Positions 1-8,546 of a stretch of 64,000 nt of DNA are shown here, piece by piece. A program made the position numbers and the translations under genes. Under the pieces are notes generated by a model. That model was not told the origin of the DNA. It made no database searches and saw only the letters and a list, made by a program, of their open reading frames with translations. Origin of the DNA: Cellulomonas gelida (lineage in GTDB: Bacteria; Actinomycetota; Actinomycetes; Actinomycetales; Cellulomonadaceae); the NCBI RefSeq assembly GCF_006538725.1, contig NZ_BJLQ01000002.1, forward strand, positions 1 to 64,000. Direction: 5' to 3'. Within the stretch, counting starts at the first letter, position 1. Every line of letters begins with the position of its first letter.

Positions 1-396
1 TGAGGGTCGTGCCGCGGTACACGTCGTAGCCGGCCACACCCGAACCACCGGTGTTGTCGGTCGACGCGCTCCACGACAGCGCGACGCTCGTGCTGGTCAC
101 CGTGCCGACCGTGAGGCCGGTCGGGACCGACGGGGCGGTCGTGTCGGTGACGGTGCCCGACTGCGTCGTGGCCGTGACGGCCGTGGACGCGGACGAGACG
201 TTGCCGGCGACGTCCTTGGCGCGGACGGTGAACGAGTACGCCGTGGACGGGCTGAGCCCGGTCGCGGTGAAGCTCGTCGACGTCGGCGACCCGATGAGGG
301 TCGTGCCGCGGTACACGTCGTAGCCGGCCACACCCGAACCACCGGTGTTGTCGGTCGACGCGCTCCACGACAGCGCGACGCTCGTGCTGGTCACGG
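1..396. repeat. Tandem fibronectin III coding repeat, 294-bp period
   Basis: Bases 1-100 are identical to bases 295-394, giving a period of 294 bp or 98 codons. This is the spacing of the FnIII modules in the cellulase. The two copies diverge again on either side of the identical block, which suggests recent duplication or gene conversion between modules. Confidence 0.9.
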
Positions 397-1867
397 AGCC
401 GACCGTCAGGCCCGAGGGCACCGACGGGGCGGTGGTGTCAGTCGGGGTGGTGCCCCCGCCGATCGCCGGGTGGGCGTTCTTCACCAGGGTGACGAACTGG
501 TCCTCGAACCACTGGCCGGCGAGCGGCGCGTTCGGCGTGGCGCCCGTGAGCTGGTTCGACAGCTTCGACGAGACGTACGTCGGGTCGCACATACGGTCGA
601 ACCGCTTGCCCTGGTCGTTCGGGATGTCCGTCGAGGCACCGTCCGACTCGCCCGGGGGCTTGATCCAGACGAACGCGTCGAGGTGCGAGTCGGCGTAGCC
701 CGAGGGGGTCGGCTGCGGCAGCTCGCCGATGCCGGCACCGAGCGGGTTGCACCAGGCGCCACGGTGCACGCGACGGTCGACGCGCGACTGGTTCACGTAC
801 GTGTTGAGGTCGGTGCTCGTCGAGACCGCCGTCGGACGGTTCGGGCCGCCCCAGCCGTTGCGCGACGTGTCGATGAGCATGCCGAGCGTCGTCGGGAAGC
901 CCTCGGCGACGAGCAGGCGGTGCATGTGTGCCGTGAAGTCGACCTCGTCGAAGTCGTTGTTCCACTCGTAGAACGAGCTCGACCGGATCGGGTTGCCACC
1001 GCCCAGCGTCTTCGTCGGGTCCGTGAGGAACGGCTCCTCGAGGGGCGTCGTGTTGGCGACGTCGGAGACGAAGCCGTCGATCGACGCGAAGCCGGCCTTG
1101 GTGGTCTTGGCGACCTCCGCGAAGATCTTGGCCGACGGACCGGCGTTCGAGTCCCAGCCGAGCCAGCCGGAGTGGCCGATGTCGATGTAGTTGTAGACGT
1201 TGCCGAGCGCGTGGAGCTTGTCGAGCGCGTACTTGACGCCCGCGCGGTAGTACGGCGCCGCCTGCGAGCACTCGGGCTGGCTGATGTTGGTCACCAGGTT
1301 GGGCAGCGAGTCGGGCTCGATCGTCGCCGCGATGCGCAGGTTCTGGTACTTCGAGTCGCCCAGCAGGGCGGTGATCGGGTCGATGTACTCGGACTGGTAG
1401 CGCGCGAGGCCGGCGTCGGTCGCAGGGAGCTCACCGTTCGAGGCGAGCGCGTAGCAGTCGCGCCCGGGCAGGTCGTAGATGACCAGGTTGAAGACCAGCG
1501 GCTTGCCCGCGGCCTCCTGCTGCTGCACCGCGTTGTCGAGGTGGAACTTCAGGCCGTTGCCGTCGGCGTTGCCGGTGATGGCGCTGATCCGGTCCATCCA
1601 GACGGCCGTCGGCTGCTTGGCGACGGTCCGCATCTTCGCGGCGAGCGTCGAGTCGGACTGCGACGCCGCCGAGGCGAGGACGGCAGCGGACCAGGTCGGG
1701 TTCACGTACTGGACGGCACCCGCGTACGGGTTGTCGACGCGTGCTTCGGCGGCGGTGGCCGGGGCCAGGAACGCCATGGACAGGGGGAGCGCAGCGAGTG
1801 CCACCGTGGTGGCGACGCCTGCGGCACGACGCCTGCGGGCTGTTGCGCGGGGTCCGTGTCGGGACAC
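1..1867 (-). CDS. cbhA: GH6 exo-beta-1,4-glucanase (cellobiohydrolase), partial at left edge
   Basis: Secreted cellulase of glycoside hydrolase family 6 that releases cellobiose from cellulose chains. A twin-arginine-poor but typical signal peptide (Arg-rich start, hydrophobic core, Ala-rich cleavage region) covers about residues 1-38. The GH6 domain runs to about residue 470 and shows both family signatures, VIYDLPGRDC and ATIEPDSLP, plus NYIDIGHSGWLGWD. A first fibronectin III domain follows and a second one runs off the window. Domain order and sequence match, from memory, Cellulomonas fimi CbhA, which continues with another FnIII and a C-terminal CBM2, so those are expected outside the window. 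The GTG start is set by GGAGG 5 nt upstream. A LacI-family repressor gene lies just upstream on the same strand, and a CelR-like box lies in the gap. Confidence 0.95.
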   Translation of the reverse strand, partial: MSRHGPRATARRRRAAGVATTVALAALPLSMAFLAPATAAEARVDNPYAGAVQYVNPTWSAAVLASAASQSDSTLAAKMRTVAKQPTAVWMDRISAITGNADGNGLKFHLDNAVQQQEAAGKPLVFNLVIYDLPGRDCYALASNGELPATDAGLARYQSEYIDPITALLGDSKYQNLRIAATIEPDSLPNLVTNISQPECSQAAPYYRAGVKYALDKLHALGNVYNYIDIGHSGWLGWDSNAGPSAKIFAEVAKTTKAGFASIDGFVSDVANTTPLEEPFLTDPTKTLGGGNPIRSSSFYEWNNDFDEVDFTAHMHRLLVAEGFPTTLGMLIDTSRNGWGGPNRPTAVSTSTDLNTYVNQSRVDRRVHRGAWCNPLGAGIGELPQPTPSGYADSHLDAFVWIKPPGESDGASTDIPNDQGKRFDRMCDPTYVSSKLSNQLTGATPNAPLAGQWFEDQFVTLVKNAHPAIGGGTTPTDTTAPSVPSGLTVGSVTSTSVALSWSASTDNTGGSGVAGYDVYRGTTLIGSPTSTSFTATGLSPSTAYSFTVRAKDVAGNVSSASTAVTATTQSGTVTDTTAPSVPTGLTVGTVTSTSVALSWSASTDNTGGSGVAGYDVYRGTTL

Positions 1868-1958
1868 GTGGTCCTCCGAGGGATCGAACGGCACGCCCGC
1901 GCGACAGTGTGCGGACGGGGCCGCCGGGAAGTCGTCGGCGACCGGGTCCAGCGGACCA

Positions 1959-1972
1959 TGCAAGCGCTCCCA
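1959..1972 (-). promoter_or_regulatory. CelR-like operator upstream of the cellulase
   Basis: Read on the minus strand the site is TGGGAGCGCTTGCA, 92-105 bp before the cellulase start. It matches 12 of 14 positions of the palindrome TGGGAGCGCTCCCA bound by the LacI-family cellulase repressor CelR of Thermobifida fusca. The first half-site is perfect and the second is degenerate. A role in cellobiose-responsive repression is inferred. Confidence 0.6.
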
Positions 1973-1985
1973 AGAGGAGCGCCCT

Positions 1986-1993
1986 AATCGATT
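1986..1993. promoter_or_regulatory. AATCGATT palindrome, possible LacI-family operator
   Basis: Perfect 8-bp palindrome in an AT-poor region, 119 bp upstream of the cellulase start. The same AATCGATTCG string stands upstream of the rhamnogalacturonan lyase at 24061. The central CG and AT-rich flanks fit LacI-family half-sites in actinobacteria. Which regulator uses it is not known. Confidence 0.45.
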
Positions 1994-2083
1994 CGCTCGC
2001 TCAGCCCGGATCCGGGAGCGGTTCCGTCGGCGCGCGCGACGAGCGATCTCACGCCCTCGACGGAGGGGGCGGTGAGCTGGCCG

Positions 2084-3130
2084 TCAGTGCGCCTGCGGCG
2101 CCGTGCTCCCTCGCACGGCGAGTGCCCCGATGGTCAGCGGTACCCGCACGGGAGGCGTGTCGTCGGCGGCGTCGAGCGTCCCCGTGACCGCGCGCGCGAG
2201 CGCCTCGCCGAGGTCGCCTGCGAGGGACGGCAGGCTCGTGAGCGCGGGCGTCGCGAGGCGGCACAGCACGCTGTCGGCGCCCGCGACGACCGAGACGTCC
2301 CAGGGCACGACGAGGCCCGTGCGGCGCGCGACGTCGAGCGCCGCCAGGGCCATGACGTCCGTGGCCAGCACGATCGCGGTCGGCCGCAGCCCCTGGGTCA
2401 GCAGGCGCCGGGTCGCCGCGGCCGCACCCTCGACGCTGCCGTCGGTGGGCACGATCTCGAGCGTCACGGTGCCGTCCGAGAGTGCCGCGCGCAGACCGCG
2501 CTCGCACGCCGCGGTCCGCATCCGGTCGAGCGGGTCGGCCACCGCGGCGATCCGCTCGTGCCCCAGGCTCACGAGGTAGCGGGCGACGCGCGCGTACGCG
2601 TCCTCGTCGTCGACCTCGACCGCCGCCAGGCCGGGCGCGACGCCCGTCGGGCCGACCGCGACGGGTCGCAGCCCGGCGTCGACCGCGATGCGCAGGCGCA
2701 CGTCGTCCTCGCGCACCTCGGGGACGACCACGACCTCGCACCGTCGTTCCGCGCCCCACCGCCGGTAGAGCTCCGCGGCCGCGGCCACGTCCGCCACGAC
2801 GCGCAGGTCCACGCCGAGGCCACGCGGGACCAGCTCACGCTGGAACGCAGCGACGACGTCGAGCACGGGTGCGCCGTGCAGGGTCTCGCCGGCCACCACC
2901 GCCAGCCCGACGGCCTGGGCCCCCGCCCGCATCGAGCGCGCGGCGGGATTGGGTCGCCACCCCAGCTCGTCGGCGACCCGCAGCACCCGTTCTCGGGTCG
3001 CCACGGACACGCCGCGTCGGTCGTTCAGTGCGTAGGACACGACGGCGGTGGAGACGCCCGCCGCACGTGCCACGTCGGAGATTGTCGGTCGTCGTCCCGC
3101 TCTGGGGGCTGCCTGAGATGCCACGATCAC
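2084..3130 (-). CDS. LacI-family transcriptional regulator
   Basis: A 348-residue LacI/GalR-type repressor. Residues about 15-62 form the LacI helix-turn-helix (TISDVARAAGVSTAVVSYAL), followed by the hinge helix around NPAARSMRAG. The remaining 280 residues are a periplasmic-binding-protein-like effector domain with the usual family layout, ending in the typical VPLTIGALAVRGST. The effector is unknown; plant-polysaccharide sugars are likely from context. The gene stands directly upstream of the GH6 cellulase on the same strand, 216 bp apart, and is divergent from the sensor protein starting at 3197. Length is normal for the family. The start is the first GTG; an in-frame GTG two codons later is an alternative. 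Confidence 0.9.
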   Translation of the reverse strand: MIVASQAAPRAGRRPTISDVARAAGVSTAVVSYALNDRRGVSVATRERVLRVADELGWRPNPAARSMRAGAQAVGLAVVAGETLHGAPVLDVVAAFQRELVPRGLGVDLRVVADVAAAAELYRRWGAERRCEVVVVPEVREDDVRLRIAVDAGLRPVAVGPTGVAPGLAAVEVDDEDAYARVARYLVSLGHERIAAVADPLDRMRTAACERGLRAALSDGTVTLEIVPTDGSVEGAAAATRRLLTQGLRPTAIVLATDVMALAALDVARRTGLVVPWDVSVVAGADSVLCRLATPALTSLPSLAGDLGEALARAVTGTLDAADDTPPVRVPLTIGALAVRGSTAPQAH

Positions 3131-3144
3131 CTAGTCTGTCGCCC

Positions 3145-3163
3145 GATGCGGACGAATCGCATC
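3145..3163. promoter_or_regulatory. Inverted repeat in the divergent LacI/sensor promoter gap
   Basis: GATGCG and CGCATC face each other across 7 bp in the 66-bp gap between the two divergent genes. Its position suits an operator that controls one or both. The spacer contains GAATC, so it is not the AATCGATT element seen elsewhere. Confidence 0.35.
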
Positions 3164-3196
3164 ATCTCGGCTCCGACGACGTGGACGAGGTGACCA

Positions 3197-5899
3197 GTGA
3201 CGGCAGCGACACCAGGGCGACGGGGCCCACTTCCCGGACCCGCCCGACGCACTGTCGGCGTGCTCGCACCCGTGGTCGGCGGCTTCTATTTCGGCGCCGT
3301 GATCGCAGGTGTCGCTCGGGCGTGCCGTGCGGGCGGCCACCGGGTCATCGCCGTGCAGACGTACCGCGCCGGCCTGGAGCGGGAGCCCGTCGTCACGCCT
3401 GACGACGTGCCTGTGGCGGTCGACGCGGTCGATGGACTGATCGTCCTGTCGGGTGCGCTGCCGCACGAGAGACTCGCCGCGATCGAGCGCTCGGGCATCC
3501 CCGTCGTGCTGGTCAGCGAGGAGGTCGCGACGGGCACCGCGCCGGTGGTCCTGCCCGACAACGCGCACGGCGTGCGGGCTTCCGTCGAGCACCTCATCGC
3601 GCACGGACATCGTGCGATCGGGTTCATCGGCTGTCTCACCCAGCGAGACATGCGCGAACGTTTCGACGCCTATCGCGAGACGTTGCAGGCGAACGACATC
3701 ACGCCCGACGAGGGCTGGGTGTACGCCGCGAGCGACAACAACGAGCTCGGTGGGCAGACCGCGGCGCGGCTGATGCTCGCCGACGGCATGCGGACGACCG
3801 CGGTCGTCGTCGCGACCGACCGCAACGCCTCAGGCTTCGTCGCCGGGCTGCGCCAGGCGGGGCTGTCGGTCCCGCGGGACCAGGCCGTGGTCGCCTTCGA
3901 CCACGCCGACTTCGGTGCGCGGCTCACGCCGCGGCTGACCACCGTCGACGCCCACTTCGACCGCGTCGGCGAGGCCGCGGTGCGTCTGCTCCTCGCGCGG
4001 CTGCGCGGCGAGGCCGTGCCGGTGGGGGAGCACCGCACCCCGACGTCACTGGTCGTCCGCGAGTCGTGCGGCTGCACGCCCCTGCGCCGGATCGAGGACT
4101 CGGGCGGCGACTGGCGCGACGAGCTGCTGGACCTCGTGCGCACGGCGTTCGCCGGCGGTCGCGTGGCGGTGCCCGCACCGCACGGACCACGCACCGCTCA
4201 CCGTGAGGGGCACCTCGAGGCGCGGGGCGTGCGCGGCGGGGAGCGGCACGAGAGACGGACGCCGCAGGAGGCGTGGTGGCGCGCCGTCGTCGAGCCGCTC
4301 GTGGCGGCCCGCGGCGGTGTGCTGCCCGACGACCTGGCGATGTCGCGGCTGACGGAGCTCACGACCGGCCTTCAGCCCTACCCGGACGCGCTCGAGCTCC
4401 TGGTCGCGGTCGTACGCCGCGCGCACGACGCACTCGTGGGAGGCGAGGACATCGACGCGGCCGGTCGCACCGCGGTCGAGCGGGCGACGACCGAGGTCAT
4501 CCTGGCGCTCACGCGCGGCTGCACGACGGCGCTCCTGCAGCGCTCGGGCCGGCTGGAGTCGACGCTCGTGCACCAGTACGAGGTCGCGACCGACCTGCTC
4601 CGCAGCGACGGCGCCGACCCACGCACGCTCGACTGGCTCCCGCGCTCCCTGCGCGGCCGTGCGTGCCTGGCGCTGTGGGCCGAGGGCACGGCGCCCGGAC
4701 GCGACCGCCCGCTCGAGATCGTGGGCGTGCGGGACGGCTCGGGGGGCCTGGCGCGGCTCGTCGGCACACGGACCGTGCCCGCCGAGTTCCCGCCCGCGGC
4801 GATGCTGCGCGGCGGCATGACCGCCGAGGCGACGTTCGTCGTCCCCGTGACCTGCGGCAGCAGCGACTGGGGCCTGCTCGCCCTGGAGGGCGCGGTCGAC
4901 ACGCGCTCGACGACCGCCCGCGACCGCGCGAACCACTGGGCGGCTCTGCTCGCCGTCGCGCTCGACCAGCAGAGCATGCTCGCCTCCCTGCACGAGCAGC
5001 GCGTGCAGCTCGAGCAGGCGGCCGCGCGCGAGCGCGCGCTGGCCGACGCGGTGCGCGCGAGCGAGGAGCACTACGCGCTCGCGTCGATGGCAGCCGACGA
5101 CGGCACGTGGGACTGGGACGTCTCGGCGGGGACGGTCTACTACTCGCCCCGCTGGAAGCGCACCCTCGGCTACGACGACGAGGCCGTCGGCTCGTCGCCC
5201 ACCGAGTGGCTCGAGCGTGTGCACCCCGCGGACCGGGACGAGGTCTCGACCGCGATCGCGGCGGCGCTGGCGGGTGTGGACACCACGCTCGAGCTCGAGC
5301 ACCGCGTGCGCGCGGCGTCGGGGCAGTACCGCTGGCTGATGTGCCGCGCCATGACGGTCCTCGACGAGGCGGGCTGCCCGGCGCGCGTCGTCGGGACGAT
5401 CGTGGACGTCACCGAGCGCAAGCAGGCCGAGCTCTCCCAGCAGCGCGACGCGCTCCGCGAGTCCGAGACCGGCCTGGCCACGCGGCTGCTGTTCGTCGAC
5501 CGCCTCGGCGCGGCGGTCGTGCGGGCGCACCGCGTGCACGAGTTCGACTGCGCGCTCGTCGTCGTCCGGCTCCCGGGCGCCGACGGGCCCGGCCGGACCG
5601 ACGGGCCGACGGTCCGTCAGCTGGCCGAGCGGCTGCAGGCGGCCGTGCGCGCCGGGGACACCGCGGCGCGGATCGCGGAGGACCAGATCGCCCTGCTGCT
5701 CGAGGACACCGCAGGCGCCGTCCCGATGCGGGTGCGACGCGTGGTCGACTCCCTGGAGGCCGAGCTCGGCGAGCGCATCCGGGTCGGGATGGTCGCCAGC
5801 GTGCGCGGGTGCGCCGACGCCGCGGCGGTGCTGCGCGACGCGGACATCGCGCTCGCCCGCTCGGCTGCCTCACCACCGACGGTGCGGACGCCGCGCTGA
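3197..5899 (+). CDS. LacI-like sensor, PAS and degenerate GGDEF protein
   Basis: A 900-residue signalling protein. Residues about 15-285 resemble the sugar-binding domain of LacI/GalR regulators (from GVLAPVVGGFYFGAV), but no helix-turn-helix precedes it. It ends at ESCGC near residue 288, a motif also seen at this junction in sensor proteins joined to diguanylate cyclases. An unassigned region follows, then a helical stretch near 590-625 and a PAS domain at about 625-740 (GTWDWDVSAGTVYYSPRWKR, closing with VDVTERKQAE). The last 150 residues have a GGDEF-like outline, but the signature place reads AARIAEDQIALLLED, so cyclase activity is unlikely. No membrane segment is seen, so a cytoplasmic sugar sensor is inferred. 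The GTG start follows GAGG by 6 nt. Confidence 0.8.
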   Translation: MTAATPGRRGPLPGPARRTVGVLAPVVGGFYFGAVIAGVARACRAGGHRVIAVQTYRAGLEREPVVTPDDVPVAVDAVDGLIVLSGALPHERLAAIERSGIPVVLVSEEVATGTAPVVLPDNAHGVRASVEHLIAHGHRAIGFIGCLTQRDMRERFDAYRETLQANDITPDEGWVYAASDNNELGGQTAARLMLADGMRTTAVVVATDRNASGFVAGLRQAGLSVPRDQAVVAFDHADFGARLTPRLTTVDAHFDRVGEAAVRLLLARLRGEAVPVGEHRTPTSLVVRESCGCTPLRRIEDSGGDWRDELLDLVRTAFAGGRVAVPAPHGPRTAHREGHLEARGVRGGERHERRTPQEAWWRAVVEPLVAARGGVLPDDLAMSRLTELTTGLQPYPDALELLVAVVRRAHDALVGGEDIDAAGRTAVERATTEVILALTRGCTTALLQRSGRLESTLVHQYEVATDLLRSDGADPRTLDWLPRSLRGRACLALWAEGTAPGRDRPLEIVGVRDGSGGLARLVGTRTVPAEFPPAAMLRGGMTAEATFVVPVTCGSSDWGLLALEGAVDTRSTTARDRANHWAALLAVALDQQSMLASLHEQRVQLEQAAARERALADAVRASEEHYALASMAADDGTWDWDVSAGTVYYSPRWKRTLGYDDEAVGSSPTEWLERVHPADRDEVSTAIAAALAGVDTTLELEHRVRAASGQYRWLMCRAMTVLDEAGCPARVVGTIVDVTERKQAELSQQRDALRESETGLATRLLFVDRLGAAVVRAHRVHEFDCALVVVRLPGADGPGRTDGPTVRQLAERLQAAVRAGDTAARIAEDQIALLLEDTAGAVPMRVRRVVDSLEAELGERIRVGMVASVRGCADAAAVLRDADIALARSAASPPTVRTPR

Positions 5900-5925
5900 G
5901 GCGGCGTCCGCACGTCAGGTGAGGA

Positions 5926-7737
5926 TCAGGCGCGGCCCCGGGCGGGGCCGTGCGCGGCGGCGTGGCCCGCGGGTCGGCTCGCGCCGTGGCCCGGGCGCGG
6001 GCCCGAGTCGAGGCGGATCCGCAGCGGACGCCCGGCGACGCGCGCACGCGAGAGCCGGTCGACGACCTCGGGGGACAGGCCCCCGGGGATGTCGACGAGC
6101 GAGAAGCTCGCGAAGATGTCGATCTTGCCGACGTCGGCGCCCGTCAGACCGCCCTCACCCGTCAGCGCACCGACGAGCGCGCCCGGCTGCAGGCCGTCAC
6201 GGTGACCGACCGCGACGCGCCAGCGCGGCGGGCCGCCGGCGATGTGGGTGTTGGTGCGCCGGCGCTCGTGGCCGCCCTGGCCGTCGCGCAGGTGGGCACC
6301 GGTCCGCGCGGGCCGCTCGGGCGTCAGCGCCGCCCGGGAGAGCGCGTCGTCCAGGTCGTCGGTCGAACCCGGTCCCTCGTCGCCGACGGCCAGCGCCAGC
6401 ACGGTGGCCAGGAGCTCACGGACGTCGACGGAGTCGTCGGCGGCCAGGTGCGCGTTCACGGCGTCGCGGTACACCGAGAGCCGCCCGGCCTCGATGCGCT
6501 GCGGCACGCGCTCGAGCAGCGACCGGACCTTGTGGGCGCTCACCTCGGCGGGCGACGGGATCGTCACCTGCTCGAGGCTGGTGCGCGTCGTGCGCTCGAT
6601 GACGCGCAGCCGCGACTGCTCCGACGGCGTGACGAACGTCAGCGCCACGCCGTCGCGACCGGCGCGGCCCGTGCGGCCGATGCGGTGCACGTAGGTCTCG
6701 GGCTCGCGCGGGACGTCGAAGTTCACGACGAGCCCGATCCGCTCGACGTCCAGGCCACGCGCCGCGACGTCGGTGGCGACGAGCACGTCGAGCGCACCCC
6801 CGCGCAGGCGCTCCACGATCTTCTCGCGGTCGCCCTGGGCGACGTCGCCGGAGATGAACGCGGCCGAGATGCCGCGCTCGACGAGCGCGCTGCCGAGCTC
6901 CTCGGCGGCGCCGCGCGTGCGGACGAACACGATCGCCGCGTCGGCCGGGCTGACCGCGAGGACCCGCGCCAGCGCGCCGGCCTTGTGGCGATGGGGGACC
7001 ACGGCGTACGTCTGCTGGACCGTCGTGACGGTCGAGGACTGACGCGCGACCGTGACCTCGACCGGGTTGACCATGTGCTCGTCGGCGACGCGGCGGATGG
7101 GTGCGGGCATCGTGGCGGAGAAGAGCGCGACCTGACGCTTGCGGGGCGCACGCTCGAGGATCTTGTCGACGTCCTCGGCGAAGCCCATGCGGAGCATCTC
7201 GTCGGCCTCGTCGAGCACCATGAAGCGCACCTGGTCGAGCTTGAGGGAGCCCCGCTCGAGGTGGTCGATCACGCGGCCGGGGGTCCCGACGACGACCTGC
7301 GCGCCCCGCTGCAGCGTGCGCTGCTGCGGCAGGAACGGCGAGCCGCCGTACACGGGGACGACGGTGATGCCGGGCAGGTGCCGGGCGAAGGACGCGATCG
7401 CGTCGGAGACCTGCATCGCGAGCTCGCGCGTCGGGGCCAGGACGATGGCCTGGACCGCACGGAGCTCGGGGTCGACCGCGGCGAGCAGGGGGAGGCCGAA
7501 CGCCGCGGTCTTGCCGGTGCCCGTCTGGGCGACGCCCAGCAGGTCGCGGCCGTCCAGCAGCGCCGGCACCGCGCGCTCCTGGATCGCCGAGGGCGTGGTG
7601 AAGCCGAGGTCGGCCACCGCGCGCCGCAGCGCGTCGGGCAGACCGAGGTGGTCGAAGGTCAGGGCGGGCGCCTCGGCGGGCGTCTCGGAGGTCGTGGGGG
7701 CGTGCGAGGGCGCAGTGGTGCCCGTGGGCAGCGACAT
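5926..7737 (-). CDS. deaD: DEAD-box ATP-dependent RNA helicase
   Basis: A 603-residue RNA helicase of the DeaD/CsdA type that remodels RNA duplexes, typically in ribosome assembly and RNA decay, often cold-induced. All family motifs are present in order: Q motif around FDHLGLPDAL, AQTGTGKT, PTRELA, TPGR, DEAD, SAT and HRIGRTGR. The C-terminal 65 residues (IFASFSLVDIPGGL onward) are a DbpA-type RNA-binding domain followed by a basic Gly/Ala/His tail. The ATG at 7737 is preferred because the conserved part follows soon after; an open frame extends 42 codons further upstream but lacks family resemblance. A long leader with a hairpin precedes it. Confidence 0.93.
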   Translation of the reverse strand: MSLPTGTTAPSHAPTTSETPAEAPALTFDHLGLPDALRRAVADLGFTTPSAIQERAVPALLDGRDLLGVAQTGTGKTAAFGLPLLAAVDPELRAVQAIVLAPTRELAMQVSDAIASFARHLPGITVVPVYGGSPFLPQQRTLQRGAQVVVGTPGRVIDHLERGSLKLDQVRFMVLDEADEMLRMGFAEDVDKILERAPRKRQVALFSATMPAPIRRVADEHMVNPVEVTVARQSSTVTTVQQTYAVVPHRHKAGALARVLAVSPADAAIVFVRTRGAAEELGSALVERGISAAFISGDVAQGDREKIVERLRGGALDVLVATDVAARGLDVERIGLVVNFDVPREPETYVHRIGRTGRAGRDGVALTFVTPSEQSRLRVIERTTRTSLEQVTIPSPAEVSAHKVRSLLERVPQRIEAGRLSVYRDAVNAHLAADDSVDVRELLATVLALAVGDEGPGSTDDLDDALSRAALTPERPARTGAHLRDGQGGHERRRTNTHIAGGPPRWRVAVGHRDGLQPGALVGALTGEGGLTGADVGKIDIFASFSLVDIPGGLSPEVVDRLSRARVAGRPLRIRLDSGPRPGHGASRPAGHAAAHGPARGRA

Positions 7738-7841
7738 GTGGGGCCGTTCCGGTCGAGGGAGGACTGAACCGGCGCCCGGGTGGCGCACGGCTGTCGCAGC
7801 CCCGACACAGGGCACCGAGAACCGGTGCCACTCGCACACGA

Positions 7842-7877
7842 GACGCCCGCTCCACCGGTTCACCGGCGGCGGGCGTC
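7842..7877 (-). promoter_or_regulatory. Hairpin in the helicase upstream region
   Basis: GACGCCCGC and GCGGGCGTC form a 9-bp stem around an 18-nt interior that holds a second small inverted repeat (CCGGT/ACCGG). It lies 105-140 bp upstream of the helicase start with no T-run after it on the coding strand. A role in the 5' leader, as in cold-regulated helicase mRNAs, is inferred. The rest of 7738-8024 shows no gene; a TAGGAT box on the minus strand at 7928-7933 could be the -10 element. Confidence 0.5.
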
Positions 7878-8024
7878 ATCACCTTGCTCACATCTGGGGG
7901 ACGCGACGAACTCCGCGATCGAACCGATCCTACCGGCCAGGGCCGCGTCTGGCACAGAAGCGGCGGGACCGCCCCGCGTGAGTTCGGGCACAGCGTCCGC
8001 TCGCCGCCCGGTCGCAGCGGGCGG

Positions 8025-8435
8025 TCACAGCCCGCGCGCGGGCCCCTCGATCGCGGGGCACGCGTTCATGACGACGTCGAGCCCCGCCGCCGCGGCACGT
8101 GCCGCGGCGTCCTCGTCGATCACGTCGAGCTGCAGCCAGACGGCGCGCGCGCCGCGCGCGACCGCCTCGTCGACGACCGCGCCAGCCAGGCGGGAGTTCA
8201 CGAAGACGTCGACGACGTCGACCTCGCCAGGCACGTCGGCGAGGGTCGCGTACCCCTGCGCGCCGTGCACGGCCTCGGCATCGGGGTGCACGGGCACGAT
8301 CGTCTGGCCGATCCGCTGCAGGTACGCCGCCACTCCGTGCGCGGCACGCGAGGTGTTGTTCGACAGCCCGACGACCGCCCATCGCCCGGGAGTGCGCAGG
8401 AGCCGGTCGACGACCGCGGGATCGTTGGTGTGCAC
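8025..8435 (-). CDS. CoA-binding (YccU-type) protein
   Basis: A 136-residue single-domain protein of the CoA_binding_2 family, a Rossmann fold related to the nucleotide-binding domain of succinyl-CoA synthetase. The glycine-containing turn AVVGLSNNTSRAAHGVAAYL lies near residue 20, and VDVFVNSRL and VWLQLDVIDEDA follow the family pattern. Function in the cell is not established for this family. GTG at 8435 is chosen: it gives the usual family length, has GAGG 8 nt upstream and a possible GAGGCT box 6 nt upstream. The frame stays open 9 codons further. It stands alone, divergent from pgsA. Confidence 0.8.
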   Translation of the reverse strand: MHTNDPAVVDRLLRTPGRWAVVGLSNNTSRAAHGVAAYLQRIGQTIVPVHPDAEAVHGAQGYATLADVPGEVDVVDVFVNSRLAGAVVDEAVARGARAVWLQLDVIDEDAAARAAAAGLDVVMNACPAIEGPARGL

Positions 8436-8546
8436 GTCGTCAGCCTCGCACGGTCGCCTCACGTCCGCGCGGTACGTCCGTGCACGTCACACGGGCCGCA
8501 TAGGATCGGCGCGCAGCACGACGAGTCGACGGGAGAGTGCGCGGGA

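Noticed and set aside
470..1987. Long plus-strand open frame over the cellulase gene
   Set aside because: It is a mirror of the GH6 gene in a GC-rich genome; its product is Arg/Gly-rich with no domain, and the minus-strand reading gives a clear cellulase.
5320..5899. Active diguanylate cyclase domain
   Set aside because: The GGDEF signature and the metal-binding residues are absent from the otherwise GGDEF-like C-terminus.
5950..7767. Plus-strand 600-codon frame over the RNA helicase
   Set aside because: It is antisense to a helicase with every DEAD-box motif and encodes a low-complexity product.
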